DNA from: DAOTUB01 sp034437455
Lineage (GTDB): Bacteria > Chloroflexota > Anaerolineae > B4-G1
DNA: 5,441 bases
NCBI GenBank assembly: GCA_034437455.1
Contig: DAOTUB010000040.1
Location: 1 to 5,441 of the forward strand
Direction of reading: 5' to 3'
This document shows, piece by piece, positions 1 to 5,204 of this stretch (positions are counted from its first letter, which is position 1; each line of letters opens with the position of its first letter). The position numbers and the translations under genes are program-made. Under the pieces are notes generated by a model, which worked only from the letters and a program-made list of their open reading frames with translations, ran no database searches and had not been told where the DNA came from.

Positions 1-863
1 AACAAATTCACAACCGCTTGACCGACGTAGCGAATTGAAAAGAGCACGCTAGCCTGGTGCTTCTGGTCGATAATGACACTCGATTTTACATAAACTAGCG
101 ATTCAACCTCATAATTGGAATTGCTGGCCTGTATACCTTCCAATATCGGATTGGGGTCCCCCATCAATTGATAGTGTGTCACGATGGCGACGTCAATCTT
201 CTTGTCCGGCAGTTGATAGGGTTGATAGTCGGCTAGCGTCCCCTCCGAATCTCCCGCGTGAAACACCCTGCCCCCGGCGAGATGAATGAGAAAGCCCAGA
301 TTGTTGGCGCCGCTATGGGGGAGCCTTACGATCTCCAGTTCGATACCATTCAGTGTGACCTGCGTGCTTTCCCCATAGTCCAGTTGGATCGTCTTTACCC
401 TCTCCTGAACCCCATCAAAGCCGGGAAAATCTGAACGCAGCATACGGACCACGTTCTCGGTCGAGACAAAGATCGCCTGGGGATTATTCTCCAGGTGTTT
501 CCCCACCATGAGTGGATCGAAATGGTCATAGTGATCGTGAGTAGCCAGGATCAAATCCACGTTGTCGAATGGAGGCAACCCGTTCTCCAACAACCGGATG
601 CGCGACGGCGAGCAAGGCCCGTAGGAACAATGGTTGAAAAGGGCAGCCACCAAGATCTTTTTTCCGCCGGAGGAAATCAGAAACCCCGCGTTAAAGACGT
701 AGGTGATCAGTAGGCCCGGCTCAGTCGCGACAGTGAACACCACGTCTGTGGCGTCACACAATCCCGTCGGGTCGCACGCCTCGAACCGGATCGTCTCCGA
801 GTCGCTCCACGATACATCCGGGACCGTTACCGTCGCCACTCGATCGACGATATTAACTTCCAT
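1..863 (-). CDS. Metallo-beta-lactamase-fold hydrolase, partial at the left edge and probably 5'-truncated
   Basis: The minus strand is open from ATG 863-861 to the window edge (287 codons, no stop). Residues about 1-46 read like the second half of a cadherin/Ig-like repeat, with TVTVPDVSWSDSETIRFEAC followed by a D-P-x-G-L motif and ending VVFTV. From about residue 50 a metallo-beta-lactamase fold begins: GFLISSGGKKIL, then the metal-binding HxHxDH motif as THDHYDHFDP (H109, H111, D113, H114), LPHSG (H183) and FHAGDSEG (D205). These are the expected zinc ligands of an UlaG/UPF0173-like hydrolase, so the enzyme core looks intact as far as it is visible. The substrate cannot be told. The repeat homology continues upstream of the ATG (SGNSD in frame) and is cut at 879, where an inverted-repeat element begins and supplies an in-frame TGA at 890-888. 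The gene therefore seems to have lost its 5' end and probable signal peptide. An AGGG sits about 8 nt before the ATG, so residual translation is possible. Confidence 0.8.
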   Translation of the reverse strand, partial: MEVNIVDRVATVTVPDVSWSDSETIRFEACDPTGLCDATDVVFTVATEPGLLITYVFNAGFLISSGGKKILVAALFNHCSYGPCSPSRIRLLENGLPPFDNVDLILATHDHYDHFDPLMVGKHLENNPQAIFVSTENVVRMLRSDFPGFDGVQERVKTIQLDYGESTQVTLNGIELEIVRLPHSGANNLGFLIHLAGGRVFHAGDSEGTLADYQPYQLPDKKIDVAIVTHYQLMGDPNPILEGIQASNSNYEVESLVYVKSSVIIDQKHQASVLFSIRYVGQAVVNL

Positions 864-878
864 GTCGCTGTTCCCTGA

Positions 879-901
879 GGGTATAATTCAGAACTCTGGG
901 G
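879..901 (+). repeat. Left terminal inverted repeat
   Basis: This 23-bp arm pairs with 1017-1039, with mismatches at arm positions 13 (G/A) and 16 (C/A). It contains a perfect TATAAT at 882-887, and read on the minus strand it provides the TGA that closes the hydrolase reading frame. Confidence 0.75.
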
Positions 902-952
902 GACAGGTTCCTTTTTTCTCCAGACTGTATCTTTTCAATAAAACGGGGCTAT

Positions 953-1006
953 GTAGCCGAGGTTTCCATACCTCGCGGGCCTGCGCGCTATGGAAAGCGC
1001 GGCTAC
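953..1006. repeat. Two inverted REP-like units (BIME-like) with compensatory changes
   Basis: Unit 1 is 953-975 on the plus strand and unit 2 is 1006-984 on the minus strand. Each is 23 nt: GTAGC, a 6-bp stem, a TTCCAT loop and the stem partner. Stem 1 is CGAGGT/ACCTCG and stem 2 is CGCGCT/AGCGCG. The units differ at exactly four positions, and these form two base pairs (A-T to C-G and G-C to C-G), so the fold is kept while the sequence changes. A GTAG tetranucleotide at the foot of a hairpin, in inverted pairs, is the known layout of bacterial REP/BIME sequences mobilised by REP-associated tyrosine transposases (RAYT). The two loops are mutually complementary as the units lie here (TTTCCATA 963-970, TATGGAAA 989-996), so a single longer hairpin is an alternative fold. 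No RAYT gene is in the window. Confidence 0.7.
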
Positions 1007-1016
1007 GTCGAAAGCT

Positions 1017-1039
1017 CCCCAGATTTTTGAATTATACCC
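1017..1039 (-). repeat. Right terminal inverted repeat
   Basis: This is the partner of 879-901 with two mismatches. On the minus strand it carries TATAAT at 1036-1031, pointing towards the truncated hydrolase gene. Confidence 0.75.
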
Positions 1040-1073
1040 AGCCGCCTATTCATTCGTGCAAAATGTTTCCTAT

Positions 1074-1102
1074 TTGCATCAAACAGACAACTAGCGTACA
1101 AT
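1074..1102 (+). promoter_or_regulatory. Sigma70-type promoter of the PrsW/caspase-like operon
   Basis: A -35-like TTGCAT (1074-1079) and a -10-like TACAAT (1097-1102) are separated by 17 bp, the optimal spacing for a housekeeping sigma factor. Transcription would start near A1109 and leave a leader of about 38 nt before the start codon at 1147. The promoter lies in the short AT-richer gap between the inverted-repeat element and the gene. No operator palindrome was seen overlapping it. Confidence 0.6.
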
Positions 1103-1133
1103 TTGCGCACAGAAAGGATGAAACGAGGTAAAC

Positions 1134-1140
1134 GGGAGGG
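1134..1140 (+). promoter_or_regulatory. Ribosome binding site of the Vps62-PrsW gene
   Basis: GGGAGGG lies 6 nt before ATG 1147. It supports this start, which is also immediately followed by a signal peptide. The downstream gene has an almost identical site at the same spacing. Confidence 0.75.
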
Positions 1141-1146
1141 ACAGTA

Positions 1147-3498
1147 ATGAAACGTCGAGGATTTGTCGCACTGGTTGTATTGGTGGCAATGCTTCTGGCC
1201 TGGACTGCTCCAATCCTGGCCGATGATCCTTTTCCCGAAAGCGACGCGGAACTGGCCCAGCGATACGCGCCAGTGTTCTACTTTCACTCGACCGAGGTCT
1301 TTCGCCCCCAACCGGTGGACGTGATCGTGAAGCAAGCCCGGCTGCGCCAGAGTCGCCAGCTTTGGTTTGACGTTAACATCCTGCTGCGCCTGGATGTCCT
1401 CGACCTGTTTGACCTGGAGAGCGATGAAAGCCATTTCCTCGACATCTGGTACGGCGATGAGGGCGGTTCGGCCTACACCAATTACACCGCCCACCAGGCG
1501 TATTACGAGGCAGTGCTAAGCCCCGACGCCGACGGGCCGCCCATCACGGTCTATGCCCACGTGGCGCGGGATGAGGACAGAGGCCACGTCACGATTCAGT
1601 ACTGGGCGCTTTACTTTTATAACGACTGGTTCAACAAGCACGAGGGCGATTGGGAGATGGTGCAGGTGATGCTCAAGGAGGACGATCCAGAATGGGTCGT
1701 GCTCAGCCAGCATCACGGCGGCACCCGCCGAGCCTGGGCCAATGCGCCGGTCGAGGATGGCACACACCCGGTCGCCTACGTCGCGCAAGGGTCACACGCC
1801 AACTACTTTGTTGGCAACGAGATCTATCCCAACGGCAAGGACGTCGGAAACACGCGCATCGAGATTCTGGATCGCACAGGCGCCTCCGGCCGCGCGATAC
1901 CTGACGTAATCCTAATCCCCGATCGGGCGAGCCTGGCAGAGGAGCCTGCCGCGTGGCCAGGAACGGAGTGGCTGCCCTTCCGTGGGCATTGGGGCCAGGC
2001 CGCTCCCCAGGGCGACTTTGGCGGCCCGCTAGGTCCGGCAGACAAGGGAGAGCAGTGGGCGCACCCGTATACCTGGGGCATGGCCCAACCGCTGGACACC
2101 GAAGTTTGGTACCGCAACCGACTGCGCGTGGAGGTCATCGGGGCTGCACAGGACGATGTTCAGATTCGGCTGGCGAACGAACACGGCAAAGTTTTGGATT
2201 TTGAGGATTTAGGTAACCTGGCGATTTTGCACTACGATCTACCGGCAGAGATGGGTATCGTAGCCGAAATCAGCGTTCCACCTGAGACGTATTGGGACGT
2301 AGTGGCTGCTTGGCCCGACGTTACAGCGGGAGAAGTCACCTCCCTGCGCTTTGCCGACGTGGAGTTCACCGAATCAGGCCACGCGAGACTGGAACTGAGG
2401 CCTGGTGCCGCGGCGAGTCTGATAGTTGGCGACACAGATCAGATACTGAAGGCTGATGAAGCGGAAACCTTCGAGGCGACGTGGAACGCGCCCGACCTAG
2501 TCTGGATCGGCGGCGTCCTCCCGGCGCACCAGGTGGGAATGGGCCTGCTGATCGCGCTGCTGGCGGGCGTGGTGCCGGCGATGCTCTACGTCGGCACGCT
2601 CTATTGGGCGGACCGGTACGAGAAGGAGCCCAAGCGATTGCTGGCGGCGGCGTTCGTGTGGGGCGCCATCCCCTCGGTGGCGCTGTCGCTGGCAATGGAG
2701 GTATTCTTCCAACTGCCACCGAACCTGCTCGGCCCCCAGGCATTGGAGGCGGTGCGATTGGGACTGGTCGCGCCGGTGCTCCAGGAAGCACTGAAGGGAG
2801 CGGCGGTGCTCTTCATCGCCCGGCGCTACCGGCGCGAGTTCGATAACGTCCTGGATGGCATCATCTACGGGGCAATGGTCGGTTTTGGCTTTGCGATGAC
2901 GGGCAACGTCGTCAGTTACGTCAGCAGCTTTGCGCTGTGGGGTTTCGACGGACTCAATGTGACCGTCTTTGCTGAGGGGATCGTGTATGGACTGGATCAC
3001 GCGCTCTACACAGCGTTCTTTGGCGCGGCGTTGGGGTTTGCGCGACTGGCGCAAAAACCGTGGCAGCGTTGGGCAGTGCCCGTAGGGGGATTCGTGCTGA
3101 CGGTGGCGACCCACGCGCTGCACAATCTGATCCTGCGGAATCTCCTGGGGTTGAGCGTGACGACGGTGGTGACGACGTGTGCAGGGCTGATCTTGATGGG
3201 CGTCATCGCGGCCTGGTCGCTGGAGCGGCAACAACGCTGCCTGGTGACCGAGTTGGCCGACGAGGCGCCGGACGCGCTTTATCGCACACTGACCAAACGG
3301 GGCGGTCGCAGCCTGGCGCAGTGGCGGGCACTGTTTACCGGAGGACTGGAAGGTTGGAGACGGGCGCGAAGTTTGCATCAACTGTATGCAGAGTTGGCGT
3401 TCAAGAAAATGCAGCATCGTCTCCGGCCTGATGATCCGGAGATGGCCGAGGAGATCGGATGGTTGCGCCAGGAGATCGAAACGCTGCAAACCACTTGA
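1147..3498 (+). CDS. Membrane protein: Vps62/DUF946-like extracytoplasmic domain fused to a PrsW-like intramembrane protease domain
   Basis: The 783-residue product starts with a signal peptide (MKRRG, hydrophobic core, likely cleavage after A25). Residues about 34-230 resemble the Vps62/DUF946 family: an ERYAPVxYFHxxE-type opening (AQRYAPVFYFHSTEVF), HEGDWE at 165-170 and GSHANY at 215-220. A beta-rich region follows (about 320-450). From about 463 there are roughly seven membrane segments (near 463-485, 498-522, 541-558, 571-597, 610-633, 642-664, 671-693). They carry PrsW (PF13367-type) landmarks: DRYEKEPKRLL, APVLQEALKG (546-550 QEALK), YGAMVGFGFAM, H618 in LDHALYTAFFG, and H656/H659 in THALHNLI. 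A helical, charged tail of about 90 residues would be cytoplasmic. PrsW proteins perform intramembrane cleavage of membrane-anchored regulators such as anti-sigma factors. Here the first Glu of EExxK is Gln546 and the Glu of the EN motif is Gly586, so activity is doubtful. It heads a probable operon with the caspase-like gene. The assignment to PrsW is firm; the N-terminal assignment is good; the function of the fusion is unknown. Confidence 0.88.
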   Translation: MKRRGFVALVVLVAMLLAWTAPILADDPFPESDAELAQRYAPVFYFHSTEVFRPQPVDVIVKQARLRQSRQLWFDVNILLRLDVLDLFDLESDESHFLDIWYGDEGGSAYTNYTAHQAYYEAVLSPDADGPPITVYAHVARDEDRGHVTIQYWALYFYNDWFNKHEGDWEMVQVMLKEDDPEWVVLSQHHGGTRRAWANAPVEDGTHPVAYVAQGSHANYFVGNEIYPNGKDVGNTRIEILDRTGASGRAIPDVILIPDRASLAEEPAAWPGTEWLPFRGHWGQAAPQGDFGGPLGPADKGEQWAHPYTWGMAQPLDTEVWYRNRLRVEVIGAAQDDVQIRLANEHGKVLDFEDLGNLAILHYDLPAEMGIVAEISVPPETYWDVVAAWPDVTAGEVTSLRFADVEFTESGHARLELRPGAAASLIVGDTDQILKADEAETFEATWNAPDLVWIGGVLPAHQVGMGLLIALLAGVVPAMLYVGTLYWADRYEKEPKRLLAAAFVWGAIPSVALSLAMEVFFQLPPNLLGPQALEAVRLGLVAPVLQEALKGAAVLFIARRYRREFDNVLDGIIYGAMVGFGFAMTGNVVSYVSSFALWGFDGLNVTVFAEGIVYGLDHALYTAFFGAALGFARLAQKPWQRWAVPVGGFVLTVATHALHNLILRNLLGLSVTTVVTTCAGLILMGVIAAWSLERQQRCLVTELADEAPDALYRTLTKRGGRSLAQWRALFTGGLEGWRRARSLHQLYAELAFKKMQHRLRPDDPEMAEEIGWLRQEIETLQTT

Positions 3499-3513
3499 GC
3501 ACTCATAGTGCTC
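3497..3513 (+). other. Hairpin overlapping the stop codon of the Vps62-PrsW gene
   Basis: GAGCACT (3497-3503) and AGTGCTC (3507-3513) form a perfect 7-bp stem with a 3-nt CAT loop, beginning inside the TGA stop. No T-run follows, so it is not a standard intrinsic terminator. It could stabilise or process the transcript between the two genes, or reduce downstream expression. Confidence 0.4.
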
Positions 3514-3587
3514 GCATTGGGTTCCAGGATCGAGTGGGCACCCGGCAGATCTATCTGGACGAGATCAGTATTGGCGAGAGCAAGATT

Positions 3588-3593
3588 GGGAGG
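3588..3593 (+). promoter_or_regulatory. Ribosome binding site that decides the start of the caspase-like gene
   Basis: GGGAGG stands 6 nt before ATG 3600. The frame is open further upstream to an ATG at 3459, but only the 3600 start has this site and is followed directly by a signal peptide. Confidence 0.75.
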
Positions 3594-3599
3594 ATAACT

Positions 3600-5204
3600 A
3601 TGTTCAAAAACAAGGGAGCAACATGGGTACCTGTACTCGCGGCGCTTTTGCTGTGCGCCTTACTGATCCCGCCGGCTCGATCACAGGACATTGATCGGCC
3701 GGCGCACGTAGCGCCTCCTCTGCGCGGCTCCGATGGCTACCGACCGCAGCCGTTGGACCGCTCGACGCTGCCGCCGCCGCGCTCACGAAGCGGTGGACTA
3801 AAGGCCGTCGCTATCGTCGGAGACGTGGGGGACCACACATCCACCTACAAGAATGACATGAACGTGGCGGTGAAAGCGCTCCAAAACCACGGCGTCGCCG
3901 TTGAAAAGTTCTACTATGGAGAGCGCACCTTTACCTGGAGCGACATCGTCGCCGCCGCCACCGACGCTCATTTTCTGCTCTACATGGGTCACGGCATCTG
4001 GTGGGGCGGCTCTTGCACTCAGCCCACCCTGGTGGGCGGCTTTTCCCTTGGCGACCAGCTCGTTCATCCCGACGATATCCGCAACGACCTGGCGGGACGC
4101 CTGGCGGACGACAGCGTGGTCATCCTGAGCCACGCTTGTTTTTCGGCAGGCGACACCTCCTGCGACGGCAGTGGCCAGCCTTCCCAGGACGAGGCCGAGC
4201 GGCGCGTTCGCATGTACGCCGCGCCGTTCGTAGACATCGGTATGGAGGCCTATTTCGCCAACAACTACTTCTACTCAGCCGCCAATATCGTCAACCAGGT
4301 ATTGGCCGACATCTCCAGCCGCAAGAACGTCGGCGAGATCTTTAAAAGCGTCTATCCCTATAACACAGGCGAGTTCCGCGACCTGACTTATCCCGATGCG
4401 CCAGGGTATGACCTGTGGCTCAGCGGCGCCACCGGTCACTGGAGCGATGCATTCGTCGGTATCCCCGATCACGTCTTTCGGGCTGATGTCCGTCCCGAGC
4501 TGGGTCAACTCCCGACGTCGTTGGCTTTCACGTACAACACCGCCACGGCGCAGACCACTCCTGCATCTCACACCCTCGCTCCCGCCAACGTGAGCAACAA
4601 CGATTCCTTGACCTGGGACGTGACGACCCACGGCGATTGGTTTACCGTCTCTCCGAGCAGCGGAAGCACGTCGAACGACCAGATCTCTGTCGCGCTCTTG
4701 ACGTCCACCGTCACCGGGCTTCCCGTGGGCCATCATACCGGTGCCTTCACCGTCACCATCACCGACCCGCCGGACACGCTGAACGGCGTGCAGCGCATAG
4801 ACCTGGGGATGGACGTCATCGCACCGCGGCTGGGAAGTGTGCCCCAGAGCTTGAGGTTCACCTACTTTCTCTCCGAGACGCTATTGTTCCCATCGGCTCA
4901 TCATGTCGCTCCGGAGAACGCAGGCTCCGACGACACCTTGACCTGGCAACTGGCCTATTCCAGCACGTGGTTCACCGTCTCACCGACCCAGGGAGAGACG
5001 CCCGCCGCCTTCGCCGTCACGCCGGCGGATTTCATCACCACGACGATACCTTTCACGTACACCGGCGCCATCACTGTGGCCGTCGTCGCTCCAGAGGGTA
5101 CCCGAGATCCCATACAAACCATCAGCGTGACCTTGTGCTCGAGACCTGGTGGACCGGTTCGCGTCTACCTGCCGGTCGTTGCGCGGCAGGGCGGAGACAG
5201 ATGA
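3600..5204 (+). CDS. Secreted caspase/gingipain-like (clan CD) peptidase with two BACON-like domains
   Basis: The 534-residue product has a signal peptide (MFKNKG, hydrophobic core, likely cleavage after ARS28) and a proline/arginine-rich linker to about residue 64. Residues about 65-295 look like an alpha/beta clan CD peptidase: AVAIVGDVGD as the first strand, a candidate catalytic His131 in LLYMGHG, and a candidate catalytic Cys180 in ILSHACFSAG. The 49-residue spacing is as in caspases. C139 and C188 each lie exactly eight residues after these two residues and could form a disulfide. Two Ig-like repeats of about 110 residues follow (301-410 and 411-513), with TWxxxxxxxWFTVSP cores typical of BACON domains. 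The protein ends VYLPVVARQGGDR, a tail like those on many Chloroflexota exported proteins. It probably acts outside the cell or on its surface. It lies 101 bp after the Vps62-PrsW gene in the same direction with no evident promoter of its own. Substrate is unknown; a CHAT or C25-like relative is possible. Family level confidence is moderate, catalytic assignment is by motif only. Confidence 0.8.
   Translation: MFKNKGATWVPVLAALLLCALLIPPARSQDIDRPAHVAPPLRGSDGYRPQPLDRSTLPPPRSRSGGLKAVAIVGDVGDHTSTYKNDMNVAVKALQNHGVAVEKFYYGERTFTWSDIVAAATDAHFLLYMGHGIWWGGSCTQPTLVGGFSLGDQLVHPDDIRNDLAGRLADDSVVILSHACFSAGDTSCDGSGQPSQDEAERRVRMYAAPFVDIGMEAYFANNYFYSAANIVNQVLADISSRKNVGEIFKSVYPYNTGEFRDLTYPDAPGYDLWLSGATGHWSDAFVGIPDHVFRADVRPELGQLPTSLAFTYNTATAQTTPASHTLAPANVSNNDSLTWDVTTHGDWFTVSPSSGSTSNDQISVALLTSTVTGLPVGHHTGAFTVTITDPPDTLNGVQRIDLGMDVIAPRLGSVPQSLRFTYFLSETLLFPSAHHVAPENAGSDDTLTWQLAYSSTWFTVSPTQGETPAAFAVTPADFITTTIPFTYTGAITVAVVAPEGTRDPIQTISVTLCSRPGGPVRVYLPVVARQGGDR
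4500..5138 (+). repeat. Tandem BACON-like domains within the caspase-like protein
   Basis: Two protein repeats start LGQLPTSLAFTY (residue 301) and LGSVPQSLRFTY (residue 411), a period of 110 residues. Both contain a H-x-L/V-A-P element, a D-S/T-L-T-W strand and WFTVSP about 15 residues later. BACON domains are extracellular Ig-like folds associated with carbohydrate or mucin binding and with spacing of catalytic domains. The copies have diverged in DNA sequence, so this is an old duplication. Confidence 0.7.

Larger units (their letters stand above)
879..1039. mobile_element. 161-bp MITE-like element with 23-bp inverted repeats enclosing a REP pair
   Basis: The left end (879-901) and the reverse complement of the right end (1017-1039) match at 21 of 23 positions, beginning GGGTATAATTCA. 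The interior has no plausible gene but holds a pair of inverted REP-like hairpins at 953-1006. Size, terminal inverted repeats and lack of coding capacity fit a non-autonomous element. It sits exactly where the minus-strand hydrolase gene breaks off. No direct target duplication can be seen between the flanks (ending CCCTGA on the left, starting AGCCGC on the right), so the insertion is old, was accompanied by a deletion, or the true ends differ. No element family is recognised. The alternative is a purely structural, transcribed hairpin array. Confidence 0.6.

Noticed and set aside
703..1131. A 142-codon plus-strand frame
   Set aside because: It is antisense to the hydrolase and then runs through the inverted-repeat element; the opposite strand carries the clear HxHxDH enzyme frame.
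1118..1147. A 9-codon leader ORF (MKRGKREGQ) whose TAA overlaps the ATG at 1147
   Set aside because: The overlap suggests translational coupling, but its only purine-rich site directly abuts its ATG with no spacer, and the main gene has its own good ribosome binding site; chance is likely.
1635..1660. NPP1-type necrosis-inducing toxin motif
   Set aside because: HEGDWE is reminiscent of the NPP1 heptapeptide GHRHDWE, but the flanking residues and the later GSHANY fit the Vps62/DUF946 family better.
2497..3489. A 330-codon open frame on the minus strand
   Set aside because: It lies antisense to the PrsW-like domain, has low-complexity Arg/Gln/His-rich composition without motifs, and is explained by the codon bias of the real gene.
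3459..3599. A 47-codon N-terminal extension of the caspase-like protein from ATG 3459
   Set aside because: It overlaps the previous gene, would bury the signal peptide internally, and the GGGAGG site points to ATG 3600.
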